Positions 1 to 8,370 are shown, counted from the stretch's first letter. The stretch is DNA of 38,571 bases from an uncultured Pelagibacteraceae bacterium (GCA_902624465.1 CACNXP010000007.1:1-38571), one strand, 5' to 3'. The notes: a model not told the origin generated them from the letters alone. Numbers and translations: made by a program.

Positions 1-745
1 TATTTTCATTTTTTATGGATTTGGCTATGTAGCTTTTCAAATTAATTTCTAAATTTTTGTCTAAAACAATTCTTTTTGGGGGAAATCGACTAAAACCTTT
101 TAACCTACAATTTAGTTTTGGATTATCGATATTTAGTGTTTTAACGGAAATCATTATACCATCGCTTTTCAATCTTAAATAATGAGTTAATTTATCAGAA
201 GTTTCATCGGTAATTCTCTTTGATATTTCGCTATAGATAATTTTATTCTTTGATACAGCAATTTTTCCAATTACGTATGGTAATTTATTTTTTCTATTAA
301 AAAAATATGATTTGTATAAATTTTGTGCGTTTTTTTTTAAAAGTCCTTTTTTAACTCTAATATTATTTTTTCTTAATATTGAATAACTTTTACCTTTTAC
401 TTTTAGATCAATGTCATCTATTGAATAATAAACTTCACCAATTTTATTCTTTATAATATTGTTAGTACAGGGCGGAGTTTTCCCATAATGATTACATGGC
501 TCTAAAGTAACATACATTTTTGAGTCTTTTAAATTTTCTGTACAATTTAAAATTGCGTTGTGTTCTGCATGAGGCCTGCCATTATAGCCTGTTTGTCCTA
601 TAGATATTATCTTATTATTCTTTACTATTACACATCCAACTGAAGGATTATTTCCTGTTAAACCTCTTCGTGCATTAGCTAAATTCAAAGCTAATTTCAT
701 AAAATTTTTATCTTGAGTTGAAAATTTATCTTTTTTTGTAGACAT
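1..745 (-). CDS. ribD: RibD, bifunctional riboflavin biosynthesis deaminase/reductase (C-terminus cut by window edge)
   Basis: Catalyses two early steps of riboflavin synthesis: deamination of the pyrimidine intermediate, then NADPH-dependent reduction of its ribose. The visible 248 codons start at the ATG at 745, which lies 20 bp inside the end of nrdR, so translation is probably coupled. The N-terminal deaminase domain is clear: a zinc motif HAEHNA near residue 50 and the second zinc motif [11 protein letters not shown] around residues 75-85. Residues from about 150 onward look like the start of the reductase domain ([14 protein letters not shown], then a stretch with [10 protein letters not shown]). 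The rest of the reductase lies off the left edge, so completeness cannot be judged. It is the last gene seen of the minus-strand run from the hydroxylase gene at 3520 through rpiB, glyA and nrdR. An nrdR-ribD pair is common in proteobacteria. Confidence 0.93.
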   Translation of the reverse strand, partial: MSTKKDKFSTQDKNFMKLALNLANARRGLTGNNPSVGCVIVKNNKIISIGQTGYNGRPHAEHNAILNCTENLKDSKMYVTLEPCNHYGKTPPCTNNIIKNKIGEVYYSIDDIDLKVKGKSYSILRKNNIRVKKGLLKKNAQNLYKSYFFNRKNKLPYVIGKIAVSKNKIIYSEISKRITDETSDKLTHYLRLKSDGIMISVKTLNIDNPKLNCRLKGFSRFPPKRIVLDKNLEINLKSYIAKSIKNEN

Positions 746-1184
746 CTAATTTGTCCACAAATTGCACAAAATCTTGTTCTTCTCTAAAATTTCTATAAAC
801 AGAAGCAAATCTAACATAAGCAACTGGATCAAGTTCTTTTAAACCTTCCATGACCATTGTTCCTATTGTATTGCTCGAAATTTCATTTTGACCAAGCTCC
901 TCCAGTGATCTAGAGATCCGACTAATAAATTTTTCAACAGTTTCAGTATCTAAAGGTCTTTTTTTTAGAGCAATATAGATCGATTTGGCAAGTTTATCTC
1001 TATCAAAAGCAGATTTTCTTCCGTTTTTTTTTACTACCATTAATTCTCTAAATTGAACTCTTTCAAAGGTAGTGAATCTTGCACCACACACGCATAATCT
1101 CCTTCTACGTATGGCGGTGCCATCCTCTGTCGGACGTGAGTCTACAACTGAGGTCTCACCTTTCTTACATATTGAACAAATCAT
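726..1184 (-). CDS. nrdR: NrdR, transcriptional repressor of ribonucleotide reductase genes
   Basis: A 152-residue cytoplasmic repressor that senses ATP/dATP and binds NrdR boxes upstream of ribonucleotide reductase genes. The N-terminal zinc ribbon is recognisable from [21 protein letters not shown] and [11 protein letters not shown]; an ATP-cone follows from about residue 47 to 137 ([16 protein letters not shown] to [13 protein letters not shown]). Oddity: the second zinc pair is Cys31-Val-Cys33, one residue closer than the CxxC of well-known NrdR proteins (for example C-L-V-C in E. coli). The DNA reads TGC GTG TGT with no frameshift. The ATG at 1182-1184 overlaps the glyA stop (ATGA), and the stop lies inside ribD, so it sits tightly between the two. 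The family is certain; the effect of the shortened zinc pair is unknown. Confidence 0.96.
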   Translation of the reverse strand: MICSICKKGETSVVDSRPTEDGTAIRRRRLCVCGARFTTFERVQFRELMVVKKNGRKSAFDRDKLAKSIYIALKKRPLDTETVEKFISRISRSLEELGQNEISSNTIGTMVMEGLKELDPVAYVRFASVYRNFREEQDFVQFVDKLDVYKKR

Positions 1185-2494
1185 CTATTCAAATTTTTGT
1201 AAATCGGAAATGAAGAACATAAATTAATTACTTCTTTCCTAACTTGTTCCTCTATTTGACTATTATCTTCTGGGTTTTTTGATAATCCTTTTATAACTTT
1301 AGTTATTAATTCGCCTACTTTTTCAAATTCTTTTAAGCCAAATCCTCTTGTTGTAGCAGCTTGTGAACCAAGTCTTATACCTGACGTTATCATTGGTTTT
1401 TCTGTGTCAAAAGGTATCCCATTTTTATTACAAGTAATATTGGCTCTACATAAACTTTCAGATGCTATATTTCCTTTTACACCAAAAGGTCTTAGATCAA
1501 CTAACATTAAATGTGTATCAGTACCACCTGAGTAAATTTTAAATCCATTATTTTTTAGCGTTTCTGCTAACATTTTAGCGTTTGCTAAAACATTCTTTAT
1601 GTAAGTTTGAAATTCAGGTTTTAATGCTTCAAAAAAACCTGCAGCTTTAGCAGCAATGATATGCATTAAAGGACCACCTTGATAACCAGGAAAAACAGCT
1701 GTATCAAATTTTTTTCCAAGATCTAAATCATTAGATAAAATAATTCCACCACGTGCACTTCTGAATACTTTATGTGTTGTGGATGTTACGACATGTGCAT
1801 AGTCACAAGGATTTGGATATCCTTTGCCAGCTACTAAACCAGAAAAATGGGCCATATCTACCATAAGATATGCACCAACTTTATCAGCAATTTCTCTAAA
1901 TCTTTTAAAATCAATTACTCTTGAATAAGCACTACCACCTGCAATAATTAATTTTGGATTATGCTCTAGAGCAAGTTTTTCAACATTATCATAATCAATT
2001 AATTCAGATTTTTTATCTACGTCATAACTTATCGCATTAAACCACTTACCCGACATTGAAATTTTTAATCCATGAGTTATGTGACCCCCTGAATTTAAGC
2101 TCATACCCATAAAAGTGTCATTTGGTTTTAACAAAGCCAAAAATACTGCACCATTTGCTTGAGCACCTGAATGAGGTTGAACATTTGCATACTTACAATT
2201 AAAAAGTTTTTTTATTCTTTCAAGTGCTAGTTGTTCTGCTACATCAACATGCTCACAACCATTGTAATATCTTTTACCTGGATATCCTTCTGCATATTTA
2301 TTTGTTAGAACTGATCCTTGAGCTTCTAATACAGCTTGTGAAACTATATTTTCAGAAGCTATTAACTCAATGTGATTTTGTTGTCTGATTAACTCATCAT
2401 TTATTGCCTTAAATAAATCGGGATCAGATTTCGAAAGACTTTTTTCGAAAAAATCTTGATAAGAAGAATTTATATATTTTGTTTCACTTGACAT
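1181..2494 (-). CDS. glyA: GlyA, serine hydroxymethyltransferase
   Basis: PLP enzyme interconverting serine plus THF with glycine plus 5,10-methylene-THF, the main one-carbon entry point. Its 437 residues match the usual length. The N-terminal block [20 protein letters not shown], the tetramer/substrate region [18 protein letters not shown] and the PLP lysine, predicted as Lys242 in TTHK, are all present. The segment after the lysine is VFRSARGG rather than the more common TLRGPRGG, a mild divergence. It lies 8 bp behind rpiB and overlaps nrdR by four bases. In SAR11-type cells, which are known for unusual glycine/serine requirements, this enzyme would use glycine and methylene-THF made by the sarcosine oxidase encoded at 16878-21969 in the same window. 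No riboswitch-like leader is visible; the gene is internal to an operon. Confidence 0.97.
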   Translation of the reverse strand: MSSETKYINSSYQDFFEKSLSKSDPDLFKAINDELIRQQNHIELIASENIVSQAVLEAQGSVLTNKYAEGYPGKRYYNGCEHVDVAEQLALERIKKLFNCKYANVQPHSGAQANGAVFLALLKPNDTFMGMSLNSGGHITHGLKISMSGKWFNAISYDVDKKSELIDYDNVEKLALEHNPKLIIAGGSAYSRVIDFKRFREIADKVGAYLMVDMAHFSGLVAGKGYPNPCDYAHVVTSTTHKVFRSARGGIILSNDLDLGKKFDTAVFPGYQGGPLMHIIAAKAAGFFEALKPEFQTYIKNVLANAKMLAETLKNNGFKIYSGGTDTHLMLVDLRPFGVKGNIASESLCRANITCNKNGIPFDTEKPMITSGIRLGSQAATTRGFGLKEFEKVGELITKVIKGLSKNPEDNSQIEEQVRKEVINLCSSFPIYKNLNR

Positions 2495-2502
2495 ATTTTT
2501 CC

Positions 2503-2928
2503 TTATATTTTTTTTACTCTTTTTTTATGTCTACCACCCTCAAATTTAGTATTAATGAAAGTTTCAATACATTTAAAGGCAGTATTTTTTTTTGTCAATC
2601 TAGATCCTAATGTTATAATATTAGCATTGTTATGCAATCTAGATAATTTTGTGTTTTTTACCGAATAACACATCGCAGCTCTAATTTTTTTATGTTTATT
2701 TGCAGCCATTGACATTCCCATGCCTGAACCACAAACTAAAATACCCATATTTTTGGAGTTAACACTGATTTTTTTGCATAATTTATGAGCATAAAATGGG
2801 TAATTTACCGAAACCTTTGAATTATAAGTCCCAAGATCATGAAAATTGTATTTTTTTTGAAATCTTTTTTTTATTTGCTCTTTTAAATTATATCCAGCGT
2901 GATCTGAAGAAATAAATATTTTTTTCAA
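2503..2928 (-). CDS. rpiB: RpiB, ribose-5-phosphate isomerase B
   Basis: Interconverts ribose 5-phosphate and ribulose 5-phosphate in the pentose phosphate pathway. The 141 residues show the RpiB/LacAB hallmarks: [10 protein letters not shown] at residues 7-16 (Asp9, His10 for substrate binding) and [14 protein letters not shown] with Cys66, which aligns with the catalytic-base cysteine of E. coli RpiB. The anion-hole loop CGSGMGMS differs slightly from the usual CGTGIGMS, a conservative change. The C-terminus is lysine-rich ([11 protein letters not shown]). It starts 1 bp after the stop of the upstream hydroxylase-like gene (2930) and ends 8 bp before glyA. The pairing of rpiB with glyA is frequent in alphaproteobacteria. 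Confidence 0.93.
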   Translation of the reverse strand: MKKIFISSDHAGYNLKEQIKKRFQKKYNFHDLGTYNSKVSVNYPFYAHKLCKKISVNSKNMGILVCGSGMGMSMAANKHKKIRAAMCYSVKNTKLSRLHNNANIITLGSRLTKKNTAFKCIETFINTKFEGGRHKKRVKKI

Positions 2929-2929
2929 A

Positions 2930-3520
2930 TTAATTAAATTTGTAATCTAAAACGCATGCAACTAAATGGATTCTGTTTTCTTCACCACCATTGAAAAAAT
3001 TATGATACTTTAAATTATTCGTTATCCAAACTGATCCATCTGCAGGCATATGCTTTGCTACATTATCAATAACCATTATCGATCCAGGATTTGTAATTAT
3101 AGGAATATGAAGCCTTGGTTCCGGGTCTCTATGCCAGCTCAAAGTCGATCTTGGCTCTTTTAATAAAACTCTTACTCTTCCTAATTTGTATTTAGTAGAT
3201 AAAACATCAAAGACTTCTTTGAAATATGTATTTTTATAATCTTCTATAAATTCAGAATATGCTGCCTCATTTATCATTACATCTCTCATTGCCTCTTTTC
3301 CAGATGAGTCTGGTTTAGTCCAAAATACTCCTCTAGCTTTATTACCTTTAATTGACTCTGGATCACCTGGTATTTGAGTTAGTGATATGGCTCCAAAATT
3401 TGAAATACCATCTACACCTGTAAAACCTCTTATAGCTAAAACATCGTTGTATGCTTTTTTAAGTTCAGCTATGTCAAACTTGACATCTTGCTTTTGAAAG
3501 TCATTAAAATTTAAATTCAT
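2930..3520 (-). CDS. Aspartyl/asparaginyl beta-hydroxylase-like 2-oxoglutarate/Fe(II) oxygenase
   Basis: A 196-residue soluble protein with no signal peptide or membrane segment. The C-terminal half carries a double-stranded beta-helix oxygenase signature: SWHRDPEPRLHIPI, giving His130-x-Asp132 as probable iron ligands with Arg136 and His138 nearby, then HNFFNGG with His173 as probable third ligand and Arg183 in ENRIHLV as probable 2-oxoglutarate binder. This arrangement fits the Asp/Asn beta-hydroxylase family (the PF05118 type). The N-terminal half (IRGFTGVDGISNFGAISLTQ) is not recognised. The substrate is unknown; it could be a protein side chain or a small amino-acid-like molecule. It is the first gene of the rpiB-glyA-nrdR-ribD run and has a good ribosome-binding site, AGGAG 12 bases before the ATG, which is rare in this window. 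The family call is fairly sure; the function is open. Confidence 0.8.
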   Translation of the reverse strand: MNLNFNDFQKQDVKFDIAELKKAYNDVLAIRGFTGVDGISNFGAISLTQIPGDPESIKGNKARGVFWTKPDSSGKEAMRDVMINEAAYSEFIEDYKNTYFKEVFDVLSTKYKLGRVRVLLKEPRSTLSWHRDPEPRLHIPIITNPGSIMVIDNVAKHMPADGSVWITNNLKYHNFFNGGEENRIHLVACVLDYKFN

Positions 3521-3608
3521 AAGATAATTTGTCTCCTAATATTGTTTATTATCTTTTTTAAGATATATTTGTATATAACATTTGTCGCATTAACTATAGA
3601 AATTTAAC
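3521..3608. promoter_or_regulatory. Divergent promoter region with inverted repeat and Shine-Dalgarno upstream of the hydroxylase gene
   Basis: This 88-bp gap separates the minus-strand hydroxylase-rpiB-glyA operon from plus-strand hemB, so it must hold promoters for both. An 8-bp inverted repeat, AAGATAAT (3521-3528) and ATTATCTT (3548-3555), abuts the minus-strand start codon. Its 19-nt loop contains AGGAG read on the minus strand, so folding of the mRNA would expose or frame the ribosome-binding site. hemB has no obvious Shine-Dalgarno. Exact -10/-35 boxes cannot be assigned with confidence in such AT-rich sequence. Confidence 0.45.
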
Positions 3609-4598
3609 ATGATTACAGGAAAATATCCCAATTTAAGAATGAGACGCAGCCGTAAAAGTGATTGGTCTAGACGCTTAATTGAGGAAAATAACCTAACTCC
3701 TAGCGATTTTATATTACCAATATTTTTGATTGAAGGAAAAAATAAAAAAATATCTATTAAATCAATGCCTGGTGTTTACAGATACACATTAGATAAATTA
3801 AATAATCTAGTAGATAGAGCAATTAAAAAAGGCATACCTATGATTGCATTATTTCCATACACTGAAAAAGGAAAAAGAAACGACTTAGGCACTGAGGCTC
3901 TTAATGAAAATAATCTGGTTTGTAGAGCACTCCAGACAATAAAGAATAAATATAAAAATGAAATTGGAATAATGTGTGATGTTGCATTAGATCCATATAC
4001 CTCACATGGTCATGATGGACTTTTACAAAACAAATATGTATTAAATGACGAAACAATAAAAATATTATTAGATCAATCTTTGCTACAGGCTCAAATGGGA
4101 TGCGATGTTCTTGCACCTTCTGACATGATGGATGGTCGAATTGGTGAAATCAGAAAATATTTAGACAAACATAATTTCAAAATGACACAAATCTTATCTT
4201 ATGCTGTTAAATATGCGTCTAGTTTTTATGGACCTTTTAGAGATGCAGTTGGTTCAAAAACTTTATTAAAAGGAAATAAAAAAAATTATCAAATGGATTA
4301 TAGAAATAGTGATGAAGCTTTAAGAGAGGTTGCTTTGGATATTAAAGAAGGAGCTGATATGGTCATGGTTAAACCAGGACTACCATATCTTGATATTATC
4401 AAAAAAGTTAAAGAAAATTTTAAGATTCCAGTTATGGCATATCAAGTTTCAGGTGAATATTCTTTATTAGAGCATGGAATTAAAAATGATTTAACTGACC
4501 GAAATATTATTTTAGAAAGTCTTGTTTCGTTTAAGAGAGCTGGAGCAAATGCTATTGTTAGCTATTACGCTGATAGATTAGACCAAATTATTCAATAA
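3609..4598 (+). CDS. hemB: HemB, delta-aminolevulinic acid dehydratase (porphobilinogen synthase)
   Basis: Condenses two 5-aminolevulinate molecules to porphobilinogen in heme and tetrapyrrole synthesis. Its 329 residues are normal length. The two Schiff-base lysines are predicted as Lys201 (SYAVKYASSFYGPFRDA) and Lys255 (MVMVKPGLPYLDI). The metal region reads CDVALDPYTSHGHDG, so the three cysteines of the zinc-dependent enzymes are replaced by Ala126, Asp128 and Asp136. This is the Asp-rich, magnesium-using type usual in alphaproteobacteria and many other bacteria. An Arg-rich N-terminus (MRRSRKSDWSRRL) is typical. It is a monocistronic plus-strand gene between two minus-strand operons; its stop abuts the recO stop with no spacer, so any terminator must lie within recO. 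Confidence 0.97.
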   Translation: MITGKYPNLRMRRSRKSDWSRRLIEENNLTPSDFILPIFLIEGKNKKISIKSMPGVYRYTLDKLNNLVDRAIKKGIPMIALFPYTEKGKRNDLGTEALNENNLVCRALQTIKNKYKNEIGIMCDVALDPYTSHGHDGLLQNKYVLNDETIKILLDQSLLQAQMGCDVLAPSDMMDGRIGEIRKYLDKHNFKMTQILSYAVKYASSFYGPFRDAVGSKTLLKGNKKNYQMDYRNSDEALREVALDIKEGADMVMVKPGLPYLDIIKKVKENFKIPVMAYQVSGEYSLLEHGIKNDLTDRNIILESLVSFKRAGANAIVSYYADRLDQIIQ

Positions 4599-5279
4599 TT
4601 ATTTTAAAGTATTAATAAATTGTAATCTGCTGATTGGTTGGTTTAGGTTATTTGGCTTTAAAATTGACTTTTCAAGGTAGTCACTCAACAATTTAAGACC
4701 TATCAGTAAAGATCCTATATCTTCAGTTGAGTTATTTTTTTCAATCAAAAAATTAGGTATAATTCTTTTTTCTGTTGATGACTTAGATATATATTGTTTT
4801 TGATCACCAACAATTTTTTCATTAACTAAATTCTCAAAATTTAAGTCATAGCCTAAAGATTTAAATAATTCTAACTCCCAAAAGATATAATTTTTTATCC
4901 AATCTTTAGAGTTTAATAGAATATAAAATTTTTCTAATAAAAAAAATATCTTTATATTTTTTTGTGACTCAGCTGTAAGTAACCTTACCATATTCATAGC
5001 TGAGGAAATGCAAGTTAATTTTTGATGATTATCAAAATGTAGTGGAGATAAAGCTTCTTGGATCTCTACTTTAAAATAACCCATGCTATTTTCATTTTTA
5101 GAATTGTAATTTACATAAAGTTTATTTCCTATTTGAAGATAGTTTTTAATTCTTTTTGAAGTTCCACCGAAAATAATACCACTCACTTTACCAAAATTTT
5201 TAGTATAAATTTCAGATATTAATGAATTTTCATTATATTTATTTTTGTTCAATAAAAATCCTATATCGTCCCAAATCAT
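4599..5279 (-). CDS. recO: RecO, DNA repair/recombination mediator
   Basis: RecO loads RecA at gaps together with RecF/RecR. The 226 residues begin with the OB-fold typical of the family (WDDIGFLLNKNKYNENSLISEIYT, then a GKVSGIIFGG block), followed by an all-helical C-terminal domain. The zinc-binding cysteines found near the C-terminus of some RecO proteins are not seen, consistent with proteobacterial forms. It is the last gene of the ten-gene run from dapA and overlaps rnc by four bases (ATGA). In many proteobacteria the order is lepB-rnc-era-recO; here era is not present between rnc and recO. RecO is poorly conserved, so context contributes much of the confidence. Confidence 0.85.
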   Translation of the reverse strand: MIWDDIGFLLNKNKYNENSLISEIYTKNFGKVSGIIFGGTSKRIKNYLQIGNKLYVNYNSKNENSMGYFKVEIQEALSPLHFDNHQKLTCISSAMNMVRLLTAESQKNIKIFFLLEKFYILLNSKDWIKNYIFWELELFKSLGYDLNFENLVNEKIVGDQKQYISKSSTEKRIIPNFLIEKNNSTEDIGSLLIGLKLLSDYLEKSILKPNNLNQPISRLQFINTLK

Positions 5280-5944
5280 AATTTACTTTGATTTTGTAAA
5301 CATTTAATAGCAGCATTTTGTTCAGCATCTTTTTTTGAACTACCTTCTGCTAAAAAAAACTTTGTATCAATTAATTTTACACCAACCTTAAAAAGGGGTT
5401 TGTGTCTTGGTCCTGTATTTGAAATAAGTTTATAAATAGGTAATTTCTTAAATCTTTTTAAAGAGAATTCTTGTAATTTTGTTTTTGCATCAATTTGTGT
5501 TACGATACTATCTTTAATATTTTCTGACCATAATTCTAAAATAAATTTTTCTACAGAATTTAAACCTTTGTCTAGATAAATAGATCCTATTAGAGCTTCA
5601 CAACAATCAGAAACAACTTTATCTTCTATTATATTTTTCTTTTTCTTAATATCTAAAGTTAAAATATATTTATCAAGGTTAATTTTTTTTGCGATTTGTA
5701 GACAGGTTTTCTTATTTACCAACGATGCAAACTTTTTATCTAATATACCCTCTTTTTCATCGGGGTAAATTTCCAAAAGTTTTTTTGCAATTACTAATCC
5801 TAAGACACGATCTCCTAAAAATTCTAATTTTTCATTATTAGTTTCTTTGCTATAGCTTTTATGAGTTAATGATCTAACTAACAAATCTTTGTCTTTGAAA
5901 TTAACCTTAATTTTTTTTTCTAAAGTTTGATAATTAATTTTCAT
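5276..5944 (-). CDS. rnc: Rnc, ribonuclease III
   Basis: Double-strand-specific endoribonuclease used in rRNA and mRNA processing. Residues 1-150 form the RNase III catalytic domain, with the signature EKLEFLGDRVLGLVIA (catalytic acidic residues within it) and a second acidic cluster in SDCCEALIGSIYLDKG. Residues 157-222 form a dsRNA-binding domain, ending in the usual helix GSSKKDAEQNAAIKCL. At 222 residues it is standard length. Its ATG shares one base with the lepB stop (TAATG) and its stop overlaps the recO start, giving strong translational coupling in lepB-rnc-recO. Confidence 0.96.
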   Translation of the reverse strand: MKINYQTLEKKIKVNFKDKDLLVRSLTHKSYSKETNNEKLEFLGDRVLGLVIAKKLLEIYPDEKEGILDKKFASLVNKKTCLQIAKKINLDKYILTLDIKKKKNIIEDKVVSDCCEALIGSIYLDKGLNSVEKFILELWSENIKDSIVTQIDAKTKLQEFSLKRFKKLPIYKLISNTGPRHKPLFKVGVKLIDTKFFLAEGSSKKDAEQNAAIKCLQNQSKL

Positions 5945-6678
5945 TATTTGATCTTTTGAAAGAATCTATCAAATCTGATTGATTTGTTCCATTTCCAAAA
6001 TGAAAAAATACTTCCAATAGATCTGTCTGAAGAGAAGAAAATAAATTGAGCCTTTCCAACAAGATTATCTTTATGTACATATCCTACGCTTGATAAATAT
6101 CTACTATCCTTAGAACAATCTCTATTATCTCCTAAATAGAAGTAGTGATCCTTTGGAACTATAAATTTGTCAGAATTTTTAAAAGTATAATTTTTTAAGT
6201 AAACAGTTTTATGTTTTCTTCCATTAGGTAAAATTTCCTCAAAAGTGATTACATCAATGTTTCTATTTCCACAGAATATTTTATCTCTTTCTGAGATTCT
6301 GGATTTTAAAACTTCTGCGTTATTTATATACAAATTTGAATTAATAAATTGTACTTGATCTCCGGGTAAACCAATTAATCTTTTAATATAATCAGTTCTA
6401 TTATCCGCCGGAGTTTTAAATACTACAACATCTCCCCTTTTCGGCTCACTAAACATTAACCTTCCTTTAAAAATAGGTGGACTAAACGGAAATGAATGTT
6501 TGCTATAACCATATGAATATTTAGTCACAAATAATCTGTCTCCAACTAACAGATTAGGCTCCATTGATGAAGATGGTATATAAAATGGTTGAAGAAATAT
6601 AGATCTAATAAAAATAGCAATAATTAATGCATAAAATAGGGTTTTTATGTTTTCTTTAAAAAAATTTTTATCTAACAT
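5944..6678 (-). CDS. lepB: LepB, signal peptidase I
   Basis: Membrane-anchored serine protease that removes signal peptides of exported proteins. One N-terminal membrane segment (about residues 12-29) is followed by the catalytic serine Ser38 in PSSSMEPNL and the catalytic lysine Lys99 in DYIKRLIGLPGD; the box GDNRDCSKDSR lies near the C-terminus. Length 244 residues, typical of alphaproteobacterial forms. It has only one clear transmembrane segment, whereas the E. coli enzyme has two. Start and stop are each fused to the neighbours through TAATG overlaps (acpS upstream, rnc downstream). Many proteins of this window carry signal peptides that would be its substrates. Confidence 0.96.
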   Translation of the reverse strand: MLDKNFFKENIKTLFYALIIAIFIRSIFLQPFYIPSSSMEPNLLVGDRLFVTKYSYGYSKHSFPFSPPIFKGRLMFSEPKRGDVVVFKTPADNRTDYIKRLIGLPGDQVQFINSNLYINNAEVLKSRISERDKIFCGNRNIDVITFEEILPNGRKHKTVYLKNYTFKNSDKFIVPKDHYFYLGDNRDCSKDSRYLSSVGYVHKDNLVGKAQFIFFSSDRSIGSIFSFWKWNKSIRFDRFFQKIK

Positions 6679-7064
6679 TATCTTTTAATCAAAATTGTAA
6701 ATGCTATTGAATGATTTTTTTCGTCAGATAGTGAAAGAAACAAATCATATTTCTTAATTTTGAACTTTTTTTTTATAATTTTATCAATTTTTTTTGATTT
6801 AAAGTAAAAAGGTTTGCCCATTTTATCATTTAAAATTTCAATATCTTTAAAACTTAAATTATCTCTTATGCCAATACCAAATGATTTTGATAGAGCTTCT
6901 TTTGCTGCAAATCTTTTTGCAAAAAAGTTTGTTCTATTAACTTTATTTTTAGAAAATTTAAGTTCATTAGGTCCAAATGTTCTTTTTATAAAGTTTTGCT
7001 TTCTAATTAAAGGCTTAATTCGCTTATTATTTACTACATCAACTCCAATTCCTAATATTTTCAT
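6678..7064 (-). CDS. acpS: AcpS, holo-[acyl-carrier-protein] synthase
   Basis: Transfers 4'-phosphopantetheine from CoA to the serine of acyl carrier protein. The 128 residues contain the two family motifs: GIGVDVVNNKRI with magnesium-binding Asp9, and FAAKEALSKSFGIGI with Glu56. The C-terminus LSLSDEKNHSIAFTI also fits. It lies between pdxJ (5-bp gap) and lepB (one-base overlap), the pdxJ-acpS-lepB order known from other alphaproteobacteria. Confidence 0.95.
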   Translation of the reverse strand: MKILGIGVDVVNNKRIKPLIRKQNFIKRTFGPNELKFSKNKVNRTNFFAKRFAAKEALSKSFGIGIRDNLSFKDIEILNDKMGKPFYFKSKKIDKIIKKKFKIKKYDLFLSLSDEKNHSIAFTILIKR

Positions 7065-7069
7065 TATAG

Positions 7070-7786
7070 TTATCTAATAATTTTTTTAAATTTTTTTATT
7101 ACCTTCGATAAACCAAAAAAGACAGACTCACCGATTAAATAATGTCCTATATTAAATTCTTCTATTTCTTTAAATTTAGATAATAATTCGGAAGTTTTAT
7201 AATCAAGTCCATGACCAGCATGAACTTCTAAACCAATTTTTTTTGCAATAATTGCACATCTTTTAATTCTGTTAAGTTCTCTGGAATAATTTTTCTTCAA
7301 TTTTACTAATCTAGAAAGTCTACCAGTATGAATTTCAATACAATCAGATCCTAATTTATAGGAAGTCTTGATATCATCAATTGAAGGATTTATAAATAAA
7401 CTTGTTCTAATTTTTTTTTTTTTAAATTTCAAAATTATATTTTTAATTTTATTTTTATTCTTATCTAAGTCTAAACCTCCCTCTGTGGTAACTTCTTTTC
7501 TATTTTCTGGCACTAAACAAATATAATTTGGTTTTATTTTCAATGCTTTACTTATCATTTTTGGGTTAGTTGAAATTTCCAAATTGACCAAAATCTTTTT
7601 GAGAGAACAAATTTTTTTTGCATCATTATCTTTTATATGTCTTCTATCTTCACGAAGATGAATTGTTATTGAATCAGCACCTGCTTTATTAACAAATTTA
7701 GCTGCAAATATCGGGTCTGGATGTAGTTCACCTCTAGCATTTCTCAGGGTTGCTATATGATCAATATTTACTCCAAGACGTCTCAC
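7070..7786 (-). CDS. pdxJ: PdxJ, pyridoxine 5'-phosphate synthase
   Basis: Forms pyridoxine 5'-phosphate from 1-deoxyxylulose 5-phosphate and 3-amino-2-oxopropyl phosphate in the DXP-dependent vitamin B6 pathway. The 238-residue TIM barrel starts with the diagnostic LGVNIDHIATLRNARGELHP and keeps the substrate-phosphate and catalytic segments (DSITIHLREDRRHI, VHAGHGLDY, FNIGHYLIGESVFFGL). Its product supplies cofactor to GlyA in this window. It overlaps pyrE by four bases and precedes acpS by 5 bp. Confidence 0.97.
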   Translation of the reverse strand: MRRLGVNIDHIATLRNARGELHPDPIFAAKFVNKAGADSITIHLREDRRHIKDNDAKKICSLKKILVNLEISTNPKMISKALKIKPNYICLVPENRKEVTTEGGLDLDKNKNKIKNIILKFKKKKIRTSLFINPSIDDIKTSYKLGSDCIEIHTGRLSRLVKLKKNYSRELNRIKRCAIIAKKIGLEVHAGHGLDYKTSELLSKFKEIEEFNIGHYLIGESVFFGLSKVIKKFKKIIR

Positions 7787-8370
7787 TTTATGTATCTACT
7801 TCCTGGTTTCGAAACTGGCACTGATTTCAACTCTTTTGGAATTTTATTCTTTTTATAAGTTGGAACAGAAATTTTGAGGTGTGAAACTATATCCTTTTTT
7901 ATTTTTAAATTTTTTTTTGATGACCTATCAATAATAGTTGCAAAACCAATTAATTTTGCTTTTGAATTTTTAATCAATTTTACACATTCCATGCTTGATT
8001 TTCCTGTGGTGATAACATCCTCTATAATTAATACTTTTGATCCTTTTTCAATATGAAAACCTCTTCTTAGTTTAAATTTTCCTTTTACTCTTTCACAGAA
8101 AATAGTTTCTTTTTTTAGTAATCTGCCAATTTCATAACCGATTATTATACCGCCCATTGCAGGTGACAAAATTAAATCAAAATTTCTAAATTTTTTCTTT
8201 ATTTTACCAGCTAAAGATTTGCATATTTTCTCAGCGATATGAGGAAAGCTCAATAGTTTTGCACATTGAATGTATTTTGAAGAGTGTAATCCAGAAGATA
8301 AAACAAAATGTCCCTCTAATAAAGCATTAGTTTTTCTTAAAATATCTAAGGATTTTTTGTGTGAAAGCAT
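7783..8370 (-). CDS. pyrE: PyrE, orotate phosphoribosyltransferase
   Basis: Joins orotate and PRPP to give orotidine 5'-phosphate in UMP synthesis. The PRPP-binding motif VLIIEDVITTGKS and the ALLEGHFVLSSGLHSSKYI N-terminal block identify the family; 195 residues is a usual length. No alternative start exists downstream of the ATG at 8370 without losing the conserved N-terminus, so the gene truly overlaps the 3' end of rsh by 44 bp, a long overlap even for this compact genome. The end region (PTYKKNKIPKELKSVPVSKPGSRYIK) includes the short extension seen in alphaproteobacterial PyrE. Confidence 0.95.
   Translation of the reverse strand: MLSHKKSLDILRKTNALLEGHFVLSSGLHSSKYIQCAKLLSFPHIAEKICKSLAGKIKKKFRNFDLILSPAMGGIIIGYEIGRLLKKETIFCERVKGKFKLRRGFHIEKGSKVLIIEDVITTGKSSMECVKLIKNSKAKLIGFATIIDRSSKKNLKIKKDIVSHLKISVPTYKKNKIPKELKSVPVSKPGSRYIK

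Noticed and set aside
2495-2502. Glycine riboswitch in front of glyA or soxB
   Set aside because: glyA has only an 8-bp gap to rpiB, and the soxB leader is 64 bp with no tandem-aptamer-like GC-containing helices; neither can hold a glycine riboswitch.
4590-4610. Intrinsic terminator at the hemB/recO convergent junction
   Set aside because: The two stop codons abut and no GC-containing hairpin with T-run is seen at the junction.
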